64,000 nucleotides of DNA, taken from Panaeolus papilionaceus. Lineage: Eukaryota; Basidiomycota; Agaricomycetes; Agaricales. Position numbers and translations under genes: made by a program. How positions within the stretch are numbered: the first letter of the stretch is position 1; each line of letters starts with the position of its first letter. Below the pieces are notes generated by a model. That model was not told the DNA's origin. It ran no database searches and saw only the letters and a program-made list of their open reading frames with translations. This document shows, in pieces, positions 37,770 to 48,952 of this stretch. The DNA lies in NCBI GenBank assembly GCA_015501605.1, contig JADNRZ010000014.1:310001-374000 (forward strand), read 5' to 3'.

Positions 37770-40700
37770 ATGACCGACGAACGATTAAGTCGAGTCATTG
37801 GTCGACTGCAAAACTTACCGTCGATGTCGCTTCCTACTGATTATCCTCGACAGACAGGTTCCAACAAGGTCATCGAGGCTGCACATCTTGCTCAGCTTTC
37901 GGATCAGACATCTCTCAGCCTTCTCAAACTAGTCTTATACACTGAAGACGAAGATGTCGTAGAGGATGAAGCAGATTCATCATCAGACAGGCCATCTGCT
38001 TTCCATCTACTACTAGCGGCCTTTACTGTTCTTCTTCATCGTTATACTGGAGATACCGACATTGTTATTGGTTCATCTTCAGCGTCTGCACGAGAACCCT
38101 TGATCCTCCGACTTGGTCTCGACCCAACAGACCCTTTCTGGGCTATCGTACGACGAGTACAACAAGTCGAAAAGGAAGCAGAAACAGATGCTTTGCCTTA
38201 CGATGTAGTTACGCAGGCGTTGAATCGAGGTAAAGAAGAAAGTCTCGACGGACCCCTGTTCCGAGTTCGTTTCTTCGATGAAACAGATGAACCGACCGAG
38301 AATTTCATCAGGACTACAAGTGTCACATCGGACATCACCATCTTCGTTACACGGCCCCCGGCGTCTACGAGGGCGGCTCTTGCCCCTCAAATCTCTCTCC
38401 GAATCATCTACAACTCCCTCCTATTTACCTCTTCTCGCATTTCTACTATCGTCGATCAGTTGTCCGTTCTCCTTCGCAAGGTCGCCTCTAATCCTCTAGT
38501 TGCCATCGGCTCGATACCTCTAATCACTCCAAGCCAAAAGGCAAAACTCCCTGATCCGACCGCCGACCTCGATTGGTGCGGCTGGAAGGGTGCCATCACC
38601 GACGTTTTCACCCGAAATGCCCGTGAACATCCTGATCATGCTTGTGTCGTCCAAAGTGTCGCATCTGCTACCCCTGGTGCACCGCAAGAAAGGGTCACCT
38701 TCAACTACGGGACCATCCTTCGAGCAGCAAACATTCTCGCCCATCATCTTATCAAAAATGGGATTCAACGAGAGGACGTAGTCATGGTTTACGCTCATCG
38801 AAGCGTCGATCTTGTTGTTGCTGTGATGGCAGTCCTCAAAGCGGGTGCCACATTCTCTGTCATTGGTGCGTATTTGTATTCCCGAATCGGCCACAACCTC
38901 TTTCTCAACCGCCATCATACATATAGATCCTGCATATCCTCCTTCTCGCCAGATCATCTACCTGCGAGTCGCTCAACCACGTGGTTTGGTTGTCCTCAAA
39001 GGTGCTGGAGTCATCAGTCCTTCCGTTCGCGAATTCTTGTCAGAGGAGTTGAAGATCAAGGTCGAGGTCCCAGCTCTTGAAGTTTTCGCAGATGGCGGTA
39101 TTCTCGGTGGTCTTGGTGCCAACTCGGAGGATGTCTTGAAGGAACACCATGAATTGGGAGATACAGATCCTAACGTTGCATCGGGCCCTGACAGCGTTGG
39201 TACCCTTTCGTTCACCAGTGGAAGTACAGGAATTCCCAAGGGTGTCAGAGGCAGGCACTTTAGCTTGACTCACTTCTTCCCTTGGATGGGCGAAAGATTC
39301 GGGTTGGATTCCAACGCCAAATTCACGATGCTTAGTGGAATTGCCCATGACCCTATTCAACGTGACAGTGAGCTCCCTTCTTTTGAAGTTTCCTGACGAT
39401 ATCTGACTCGCTTCAAGTGTTCACCCCTCTGTTCCTTGGTGCTCAGCTTCACGTTCCAACAGCAGAGGATATTGGCACGCCAGGCCGTCTTGCAGAGTGG
39501 ATGGCAGAGAGTGGTGTAACTGTTACTCATCTTACTCCTGCTATGGGTCAGCTCTTGTCTGCCCAAGCCACCCGCCAAATCCCCACTCTTCGCAACGCAT
39601 TCTTTGTCGGAGATGTCCTCACCAAACGTGACTGTCTCCGTCTCCAAGCTCTCGCAGCCAACGTCAGGATCATTAACATGTATGGCACGACTGAGACCCA
39701 GCGCGCTGTCTCCTATTTTGCCATTCCTCCCGTCTCAGAGGACTCTACATTCTTGCAGACTCAGAAAGACATCATGCCCGCTGGTGAAGGTATGATCGAT
39801 GTCCAGCTCCTTGTCGTAAACAGGAACGACCGCAACCTCTCTTGTGCCATTGGAGAAGTTGGAGAAATCTATGTGCGCTCAGGAGGACTTGCAGAAGGAT
39901 ACCTTGATCAAGCTGCCTCTGCCGAGAAGTTTGTGGAGAATTGGTTCGCTGTCAACTCTTCTCCAAGGAAGGATACCATCTTGCACCCTCCCCATGGATT
40001 TGCAGGCCCCGAGGCACGTTACTGGAAGGGCATCCGCGATCGCATGTATCGATCTGGAGATCTTGGGCGTTACTTACCTGATGGAACTGTCGAGTGCACT
40101 GGCCGAGCAGATGATCAAGTCAAGATTCGTGGATTCCGCATTGAGTTGGGTGAGATCGACACCCATCTCAGCCAACACCCTTTGATTAGGGAGAATGTTA
40201 CGCTTGTGAGGAGAGATAAGGATGAGGAAAAGATCTTGGTCAGCTACTTCGTTCCTCTTGAAGCAGCTTCGTTGGCCGACTATGCTAGCGATATTCCTGA
40301 CGAAGAGGATGACAAGGGCCTCGTCAAGGGAATCAAGAAATACAGGAGGTTGATCAAGGATATCAGGGAGTATTTGAAGAAAAAGCTGCCCAGCTACAGT
40401 GTCCCAACACGTATGTTTTTATTTCATTTTCATTCATTTTTTTTTTTCAGATAATTAATATCCCTCTTAGTCTTCGTCCCTCTCGTCCGCATGCCCCTCA
40501 ATCCCAACGGCAAAATCGACAAACCTGCTCTCCCTTTCCCCGATACCGCTCAAGCAACATTCTCTGCTCCATCAGCATCGACAGCAGCCGCTGCTACGCT
40601 TTCCCCTACCACAGTTACCATGCAAAACATCTGGTCAAACATCCTACCAAGTGCCCCTTCACCCATCCCATTGGAAGAGTCCTTCTTCGATATCGGAGGA

Positions 40701-42372
40701 CATTCCATCCTCGCTACCCGCCTCATCTTCGAGATCAGAAAGGTCTTTGTTATTGACGCTCCTCTGGGCCTTATTTTTGAGGAACCCACATTGGGGGGCC
40801 TTGTCCGGGCTGTGGATCAACTTCGTAACGCCGATCTCGGAATGGACTACAAAGATGAGGCAGCCAGAGCTGCCAACAATCTTACCGTCCCTGGCGCTCA
40901 GCCGAAGAAGGCTGCTGCTCCTGCTTTGGAATACGGAAAGGATTACGAAGACCTGGTGCAAAAGCTCGCAGACAGTTACCCTTCAATCCCAGCAGATTTC
41001 AACGAGCGTCCCATTACAGTTTTCTTGACTGGCGCCACTGGATTCCTTGGCGCTTTTGTTTTGCGTGATTTGTTGGAGAGGCAAGAAAGGGTTAAGAAGG
41101 TTATCTGCCTCGTCCGCGCAAAGAGCGTAGAGCAGGGACTTGAGAGGTTGAAGGAGCTGTCAACCGACAGAGAAGTATGGAATGACGAATGGGTCCAAAA
41201 TGCCAGACTTGAAGTTGTAATTGGTGACCTTGGCCTTGAGAAGTTTGGCCTTGCGAACGACTGGGTCAGAATTGCCAGCGAAGTGGATGTTGTTTTGCAC
41301 AATGGTGCTTTGGTAAGTGTTTTGGCATTTATATAATTTTGATTATATTTTGATGTGTTTCCTCATGTAGGTCCACTGGGTCTTCCCTTACGAGAAACTT
41401 CGCGCCGCAAATGTCCTCGCAACTCTTACTGCAATCGACCTCGCCGCTACTGGGAAGCCCAAGTCCCTCGTTTTCGTATCGTCAACCTCGGCCATTGACA
41501 CGGAGTACTACGTCCAGCTTTCTGAAACCTTGTCCCGTGAAGCCGCCAACCTTCGCGGTGTCCCAGAAAGCGACGATCTCGAGGGTGCTAAATCAGCGCT
41601 TAAGACGGGTTATGGCCAGACAAAGTGGGTTTCAGAGAAACTGCTCTTCGAAGCCGGCAAGCGCGGACTGAGGGGTCATATTGTTCGTCCTGGCTACGTT
41701 GTCGGAGATTCTACCACTGCAGGTACGCTTTTATTCAAATCTAATTTGAGCATGACAGATACTCACCATATTTTCATTTGTTAATTTTTTTTTCTAGTCA
41801 CCAACACGGACGATTTCATCTGGCGTCTTGTCAAGGGCTGTGTCCAACTTGGACTCGTTCCAGATATCAACAACACCATCAATATGGTTCCGGTTGACCA
41901 TGTTGCACGCTGTACAACTCTTGCCGCAGTTGCGCCTCTACCCGCAGCTCATCAATCCGTATTACACGTCACTGCGCGCCCTACCCCCACATTCAACGGA
42001 ATGTTGTCATCACTTGTGCAATATGGCTTCCCTACAACACCATGCGAGTACCTTGTCTGGAGAAGGAAGCTCGAGCAGCATGTTATGGAGGTGCAAGATA
42101 ACGCACTATTCCCATTGCTCCACTTCGTTCTGGATGATCTGCCCACGAGTACCAAGGCACCAGAGCTTGATGATTCGAACGCTGTTGCTTTGTTGAAGCA
42201 GAGTGGCAACAAGGAGTCTGCGACAGTAAACGACGAAACTATGGGGTTGTACTTGGCTTGGTTAATTGGTGCTGGATTCCTCCCAGCACCATCTGCTGAG
42301 GCGCCGGCTAAGGCTCTGCCTGAACTCAAGAACTCGGGTGTTATCAAAGCTGCTGGCCGTACTGGCCTGTAA
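37770..42372 (+). CDS. LYS2: Alpha-aminoadipate reductase LYS2
   Basis: This NRPS-like enzyme activates L-2-aminoadipate as an adenylate, loads it on its own carrier domain and reduces it with NADPH to the semialdehyde in fungal lysine synthesis. Six exons (37770-38865, 38927-39367, 39418-40410, 40471-41312, 41371-41722, 41798-42372) sum to an exact 1,432-residue frame. Adenylation motifs include [11 protein letters not shown] at 461-471, [14 protein letters not shown] and [15 protein letters not shown] with [14 protein letters not shown]. The carrier serine (about S922) lies in [14 protein letters not shown] and needs a phosphopantetheinyl transferase such as LYS5. The reductase has TGATGFLG near 1030 for NADPH and YGQTK with Tyr/Lys near 1205/1209. 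All domains are intact. Confidence 0.97.
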
Positions 42373-42780
42373 TCGAGTCGAAAACAATAAGAGTGCTTCT
42401 CTCCTGCGTCCTGATCGTTTACCAAACACATCATCTTGCTGTATTTTTAATTTATATAAATTTCTTTCGTATACATAATGCACTTGGTATTTTTAGTACA
42501 TGGGATATCAAAAGAACAAACGTATACGTGTACAATTTTGTGAAATGTTTTTACACATGTGCAAGTACAACTGGGGTTAGTGTGCCATAGGGAAGTACGT
42601 GTACATCTGCGGTTACAACGAAAGCAAAGCGACGAGAGTGTCCATTAGTGAATTTTTTGGATGAAATGCGAATCTTGCAGGCAGTAGACGACGAAAGCAC
42701 AGAGAGAACAAATTAGAACAAAAGGGAATGAAAATTCCAAGGAATATGGCATAAGAGTGGAGGGCGACACAACATCCATT
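42373..42780. other. Convergent 3' ends, intergenic
   Basis: These 408 bp between LYS2 and the GNAT-like gene presumably contain both 3' UTRs. I see nothing else. Confidence 0.45.
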
Positions 42781-44734
42781 TTAGCCCCTGTTATTGTGAT
42801 TGATGAAGCTCATATCACTAGCACTGCTCATATAGCCGTCTGTGTCACTGAAATGACTCGACCCAGGCGAAGAGGGTAAGGAAAAGCGAGCAAGCGATGA
42901 TACAATGGACCAATCACTGTCAAATCCTGTATCACTCACATAACCCGTGCTGGGAGAACGAGAGCTTGAAGAGGTGAAGCTGAATGCGCTGGAGCGGGAG
43001 CCACCTCTGCGACGGAGGCGAGTATCCTGAACAAGTTTGCGACGTTTGCTGGGGTTGTTGGTGGTTTCTGCCTCGAGAAGGTCTTCTGCAGCAGCCGTGA
43101 ATGATGTGGGCTCGCGGATGGTTTCCATACTGTGAGTTCTTTTCAGGCAGCGGTCTTCCATCCTGAGGACTTCCTCTTGTTCCCATCGATGGCGGCTGAG
43201 TACTTCATCCCACAGGGACTGGGGTCTGATGCGAGTTGATGAATTTGTGTCGAAGGACCATTCCATCGCGAGCATGGCGAAGTAGTGAACATCTTTGTAT
43301 TCATTGCCAAAGGGACTGAAAAATGCGCGTCTTCGCATACCCTCTTGAGTAAATCCACTGCAAAATGGAGCATATCAGCACACGAGTAGGGAGACAAAAG
43401 AAAATCAATATACGTACGCGCTGGCTAAGGTCTGTAAGGAATAAAACTTTTCTGGGTTGTCGACAATGATAGACTGGAGTCGGTGGCAGGTATGGTCGCG
43501 GAAGGCCACAGCGGCCACGGCGTCCAAGGCCGTCGACAGATTTGGGCGGTGCCTATGGGCAGGATCCACATAAAACCCGAGGGTACATTCTCCAAGGTGT
43601 AGTGGATCGTCATAGTTCTGTGAGGTCGAGAGATAGATCAAGCCAATTGGATTGTAGCGCGCTCTGTTGGATTTGACCATGAACGGCTCTGGTGAAGGTA
43701 TCCTGGGACCGGGAGCAGGAGGTGCAACATGGGCTTTTGATTTTAATTTTGGTTTGAATTTGATTGCTGGCCGAGGCTCAGCTTGATCCAGTCCCGCCCT
43801 AATTCTTAGCTTTTTCTGATACTGGATCACGCGCTCAAGGCGCAGCTCGTCTCTAATGCGATCTGCATTCCTTTGGCGCTCTTCAATAACCAAGGGATCC
43901 TCCTCCAGAACGAAATCATGAGTTGGCCTTCTTCTCGGTGCCCTCTGTCGGTGCTCTCGTCCAATTGGGCGCAGATCGAGATAGTGTCGCGGTGTTTGAT
44001 GCTGTTGTGCGGTGTGGCCCGCTTGTGGTCGCTCTATCTCTTGAGAGTGTTCGTATGCCTCTACCAGATCAAACAACTCGGCATATTCGTCATCAGAAGG
44101 CAGAGGTTCTGGTGTTTCTGGAGGAGGTTGTGGGATGTAGAAGTCGTATTCACTGCTAGGTGGAAGAGCAGTCATAGGTGGACTCTCAAGAATGTGTAGG
44201 TCCTCTGGATCAGGCGTATCCCGACCGATGATAGCGCGAACGTTGCCAGTTACAAACTTCTCGTCTCTAATCTCATTCTCTTCCATCTGCTCCATGAAAG
44301 CCTCCTCCCAGTATTCGTCAATTTCCTCTTTGCTCAAAGATGATATATCTTTCTCTAGCAGAGGATGATGGAATGGCTTTTCGATGAAGGATGGTTAGCG
44401 TCTGCTTCATCGAAACGATGGAAGATATTCTACGTACCTCGGGATCAGAGCTCGCAGAAGCGCCGGAGCTACTGACAGCATTTCCTTCCTGCTCAGCTTC
44501 AAGCACCTCATCACAGTCATCTTCACCATGTATCGCAATGACTCCAAACCATAGAGTGCATGCCGCAAAGGTGTAAAGATCCAAATCTCCACAGGCGGGC
44601 TCTACGGTCACTCGTTTCATCTCGTTGAAGTACTTCTCGAGCGTGTCGACCTGCCCATCCTGTCCTTCCAGACCTTTCGTGACGAAAACTTCTTTAGGTT
44701 TTTTAACTTTGACTGGCTCAATGGGAGGATCCAT
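42781..44734 (-). CDS. GNAT-like protein with long disordered arms
   Basis: The N-terminus MDPPIEPVKVKKPKEVFVTK, with the spliced regions after it, is acidic, Pro-rich and low-complexity (IPQPPPETPEPLPSDDE). The middle has a globular segment: NPIGLIYLSTSQNY, then LGECTLGFYVDPAHRHRPNL, ALDAVAAVAFRDHTCHRL and SIIVDNPEKFYSLQTLASA joined to GFTQEGMRRRAFFSPFGNEY and DVHYFAMLAMEW. This resembles the RimJ/RimL-like GNAT acetyltransferase fold (beta-strand/helix with a GF-x2-EG-x-RR element), but the cofactor loop is weak, so activity is uncertain. The C-terminal tail is Ser-rich with a basic KRRKLVQDTRLRRRGG patch, hinting at nuclear location. Two introns are inferred near 44340-44440 and 43339-43404. 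I cannot name a function. Confidence 0.72.
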
Positions 44735-45377
44735 GCTGGGCAGAATGTATAAAGTGAAAAGATGAAAGAGCAGGGAAGGAAGAGTATCCTGGGCGTCTTT
44801 CTTGACAGTGAGAATACTTATATGCCTTGAGGCCCAAAGCGTGACTCAAGAAAGAGTCAGATGGTTGGCGCCATTGCGTCGTGTACACCAATAGGATACT
44901 GGGTGGAATTTACAGCACCGTGCAATGTCATATGCGGCATAAGGTTATGTAAATCGGATTGATGGAGGCTAATGTATTGCATCTTTGTCTTCTGGCGATG
45001 TTGTCGGCCTGATGGGTGTGCTGCGGACAAATGGGTGCTGTGAATTGACTATGAACGTCCTCTGGCTTTTCTCTGAATTGCGTTGTATCACTCGTCGCAC
45101 ACTGTGTAGATTGTACTCTGAAATGGACATAGATGTACAACTCGACATGACGTTGCCCAAAGGTCGTTCAACTATCAGTCGCTTCCATGTTTAGAAAGCG
45201 TAACGGTCGTGGATATTAGATATTCTTAGCTTCGAGTGTTCCGCGTTAACATTGGTTGCTCATACTCAGACAAACAGGGTGTGCTCAACAGGTGGTGCAT
45301 AGCATATGGGCATATCAATTTTTTTATAAAATGATGCGAGAGGGAATGGGATGTCATGAAAACACATAAGTGTACAT
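44735..45377. other. Intergenic
   Basis: This 643-bp stretch lies between the GNAT-like gene start and the eL42 stop. Small open frames here are random. I see no repeat. Confidence 0.45.
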
Positions 45378-46041
<664 letters not shown>

Positions 46042-46059
46042 GTTGGCGGATGGCGGCGA

Positions 46060-46453
46060 CGTCGACTGGCTCACCTACTTGATTTGTGTTGATGGTGAGG
46101 GAAAACCGGAAATCACCGAACGGAGGCGAGCTGTACAGTTGCAACATTTAGAGTTTGTCGGAGTTTCAAACGGCACGGACTGGCATCTCATCTTCCCTGG
46201 TCGGTTGACAACGTTGAAAGTTGACGACCATCATTGCTTGTCGTTTCCATCTCGCAATGATTTTCTTTTTTTGACAATATTTCGCGTATTTAAGTGCGAC
46301 AACACAATACAGGCTGTCGAGCACCCACTCTTCGCCACAATTGCAAGCTCTGTGTCCATCTCAACTACCCCATATCACGAGACTCTCAAGGCAATACCAG
46401 TAGGAAGTGCTCAAACATCCCAGCATCAAAAGTTCGAATTATTGATAGATTAG
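46060..46453 (+). pseudogene. LRR-like fragment on the plus strand
   Basis: The plus-strand frame, open across eL42's antisense and beyond, contains LQHLEFVGVSNGTDWHLIFP then GRLTTLKVDDHHCLSFPSRN, a leucine-rich layout like the region's F-box/LRR family. It has no F-box start of its own, and its upstream part lies opposite eL42. It is likely a decayed fragment, possibly an inverted piece of the neighbouring family member. Confidence 0.3.
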
Positions 46454-47003
46454 TGAGTGCAAAGGATGGAGCATGTTGGGTGTTGTCAAAGACCTCGTCT
46501 GCTTTTAGGGACACACCGTGAAGGTCCAATTTCTCTAAAGCGGGGAAGTACTGTAGGATTGTCAAGGGAGAGTATAATACCAATTCCGAAAGCACGTTCT
46601 TAACGTATTGGAAGCTAACTGCTTCACCTGAGAAAGGGGCTGATAGAGGGTAGGAAGAGAGCAGTCAGAGAGGTTCAGACTCCGGAGGGAAGGTGCTGCA
46701 AATATCTTGTTGAATGGCAGTGAACCTGGCATGCCTTCTACAGTCAATGACTTGAGTGTGCTATGCTCAGAGTATGTCTCGACGAGGCGATATCTAAACG
46801 AATCAAGGCAATTCGGAAGCGGTATTCCGCTAAACCGGCATGTTGAGGGATTCAATGGCAGGTATTTTTAAGAGGAGTTCGATGCAGGTCTAGAGTCCTT
46901 CTTCTGATGGGGAGGTGCCCTTGTAATCCCATAAGACGACACTAAATTGTCAAAAGAATCGGAACCGCATTCGAATGCAGGGAGTATGCATTTCAGTGTA
47001 GCT
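46386..47003 (-). pseudogene. F-box/LRR-family gene, 3' part (split by MITE)
   Basis: Two minus-strand frames, 46562-46855 and 46386-46595, read PLPNCLDSFRYRLVETYSEH, LKSLTVEGMPGSLPFNKIFA and APSLRSLNLSDCSLPTLYQP, then LSELVLYSPLTILQYFPALE and KLDLHGVSLKADEVF. These are LRR-like repeats of an F-box-type gene. The frames are offset and an upstream piece reading LLKIPAIESLNMPV needs a frame change to join, so the copy looks inactive. The matching F-box-side portion lies beyond the transposon at 47642-47872. Confidence 0.5.
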
Positions 47004-47010
47004 TCGTTAT
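47003..47010. repeat. Target site duplication, left copy (TTCGTTAT)
   Basis: An 8-bp direct repeat of TTCGTTAT abuts the left end of the inverted-repeat element and recurs at 47638-47645. Confidence 0.9.
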
Positions 47011-47637
47011 TATGGTGCGCCGTTTGCACTTTTATTATTAGGCCCAAACATTTTAAATAATTTTGTAAACTAATCTAAATTTTTGTAATTACTTGGTGAA
47101 TCTAAACATTTCTTGGGCACTTTTAATATTGCGTTTAAAGTGTTCTTCAAACATTTTATGAGCGCTTATGACAAAGTATCAAATATATTCGCCTAATTTG
47201 ATGGCTCTTCAAACATTTTCTGAGTGCTTAGAAGGCAACATGTCATCTACACTAACAAATGAGAGCGCTTAAAGACTAAATTTCTGAATTCATGTGAATG
47301 ATTTCATTAGAGTCTACATAATAAAAACTACATCAAAATTTATTATCTTCCTAAAAGCTTAAGCGCTCAAAATGTTCTGCACATTTGTGTAAGCGCACAA
47401 GAAATGTCGAGGAAAATGGACAAGTTTTGAAAGATGTGATGTAAGCGCCCAAAAGATGTTTGGAGATTGTTCAGAAATAACTTACATTTCTCAATAGACG
47501 CACAAAATGTTTGGGAAAACAATGAAAGCGCCCAAAAGATGTTTACATTTAACAGGTAATTACAAAAGTTCAGTTTAAGTTTTAAAATTACTTGAAATGT
47601 TTAGGACTAATAATAAATGTGCAAATGGCGCACCATA
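47011..47637. mobile_element. hAT-type MITE, 627 bp
   Basis: The element starts TATGGTGCGCC and ends GGCGCACCATA, and the inverted ends continue as imperfect terminal inverted repeats of about 55 bp (47011-47065 against 47583-47637) with roughly ten mismatches. It is flanked by an identical 8-bp duplication (TTCGTTAT), the hallmark length of the hAT superfamily. Its AT-rich interior has no coding frame, so it depends on a transposase encoded elsewhere. Two perfect 19-bp copies of AAGCGCCCAAAAGATGTTT (47443-47461 and 47526-47544) and diverged inverted copies on the left fit subterminal transposase-binding repeats. It sits between the two halves of an F-box/LRR-like gene. Confidence 0.92.
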
Positions 47638-47645
47638 TTCGTTAT
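47638..47645. repeat. Target site duplication, right copy (TTCGTTAT)
   Basis: This is the right-hand copy of the 8-bp duplication, directly after GGCGCACCATA. Confidence 0.9.
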
Positions 47646-47872
47646 AAGAGTGAAACCCGACCCGAATGAGACGAAACAAGTGCTTTCTGACTATGGGCAC
47701 AAAAGACCTTCGTGCGAGAGCACGGGTGCAAGGATGTCACTCGTTCTTCCTGTAACCGTTGCGATTCGAGATAGCTGATGCTATCTTCGTCATAATATTC
47801 GGCCACCATGTCAATGATATGGCCAAACATCTCCAAAGGAAATATGGGCTCATACTTCTCGAGCGCTGCCAT
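47642..47872 (-). pseudogene. F-box-like gene, 5' part (split by MITE)
   Basis: The frame starts MAALEKYEPIFPLEMFGHII and reads DMVAEYYDEDS. The word PLEMFGHIIDMVAE is the F-box-like motif of agaricomycete genes (LPxEx2xxIID). The following TSLHPCSRTKVFCAHSQKAL matches the usual second helix. The frame stops at 47642, inside the right-hand target duplication, immediately beside the transposon. The best continuation is the LRR-like sequence at 46386-46855 on the other side. Confidence 0.5.
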
Positions 47873-48614
47873 GCCTTCAGTTATTACAAACGGGTAGTGT
47901 CGGGTGTGTTGAGTCTGGGTGGAACTGGCCCCATACTACTTCGGCAACCGCCGTTATCCAATTCAAAATAGGGCCATTTAGCCACGACATGTGGAAGTTG
48001 AAGAAGGGCCATATCGATATAATGATGCTTCGCGCATACAAGAATCTTAGGTTCTATTTCATTTACATACCCATACAATTGGCAAAGGTACTGCACGCAC
48101 GTATGCAGTCATTTCATGAGCAAACAAGGCCGATTTCGAAGCATTGTAGTTCATCGTGAAATGATGCTGTCCGGCGCTATTCGAATTTGGCAATATCATA
48201 GAATCGAATCATTCCATCGCCCTCTTAGTAAAGGATGTTAATTTTGGAATGCGCAGCTTTCGGAATACCCAGTACCCTATTATCGCACAATGACATTCGA
48301 ATTGATGTCCATACTCTCTGGTAAGAATCCATCGGACATTAATAACACAATTTTTTGTATCGCATTTGCTCCCCCCATATGTGAATGGAGATCTTTACAC
48401 TTCTGCAAGCTACGAGATATTGCCAAGGTGATGGAGTTTTTCGTGCTGTCCATTGATTCTGATAACTTAGCGCACAAGGGTGTGGGAGTCACAGCATCAA
48501 GGAACGTATGGCCCATACATTTGTGGTTCCCTTCCGTTTTCGTCTTTCGTGCACACGCAAGGTATAAAGGTACCTAAAAACTGAGCCCAATCCTACATAA
48601 ACCAATTGTACATA
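47873..48614. repeat. Decayed sequence block, copy A
   Basis: No intact gene. The stretch 48140-48490 shares words with 49900-50260: for example TCGTGAAATG, GCGCTATTC, CTACGAG and TCCATTGA occur in the same order in both. It looks like an eroded duplicate, probably of an F-box-family gene. The rest up to 48614 contains the promoter of the secreted-protein gene. Confidence 0.4.
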
Positions 48615-48952
48615 ATGCGACTGTCTTCCCTCATCCCTCAACTATTCCTTCTCGTCGCCATGTTGCCTGCGACGATGGCTGCCCCGGGCGCTAATATGAA
48701 CGACGAGCATGCCCCCCGTGCCTTGGTGGGCTTACCATCATCTACGTGTGAGCTTATTCGTACTATCTCTCTCGCTCCTTCGAAGCGCTCAAATAAATAT
48801 ATTCTGCGTATCTGGACACAGGCGGGTCTCACAAATGTGAGTTACATTGTAGTAGTGTAGCTGGATTGAACCTATAATCAAAACCCATCATAGGCACTGA
48901 AGCACAGGGTTTATATTGCTGTCCAACGAATACTGGGGACGGGAAATATTAG
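48615..48952 (+). CDS. Small cysteine-rich secreted protein
   Basis: A 68-residue precursor is formed from three exons: 48615-48747, a 15-nt micro-exon 48822-48836, and 48894-48952. All introns are GT-AG (74 and 57 nt) and the frame closes exactly (207 nt). A signal peptide is clear: MRLSSLIPQLFLLVAMLPAT followed by M-A, with likely cleavage before APGANM. The mature part carries DEHAPRALVGLPSST, CGSHK, then CTEAQGLYCCPTNTGDGKY. Four cysteines (C-x4-C-x7-C-C) could form two disulfides. Each splice restores a TGC cysteine codon, which supports the model. It resembles fungal small secreted proteins; I know no specific family. The locus lies in an accessory island, as such genes often do. Confidence 0.72.

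Noticed and set aside
37770..42372. A nonribosomal peptide synthetase for secondary metabolism
   Set aside because: The adenylation-carrier-reductase order, length and motifs match alpha-aminoadipate reductase, and no condensation-type or tailoring genes lie nearby.
47011..47637. CRISPR-like or tandem repeat array
   Set aside because: The spaced words are imperfect, mirrored in orientation at the two ends and enclosed by inverted repeats with a target duplication, which fits a MITE.
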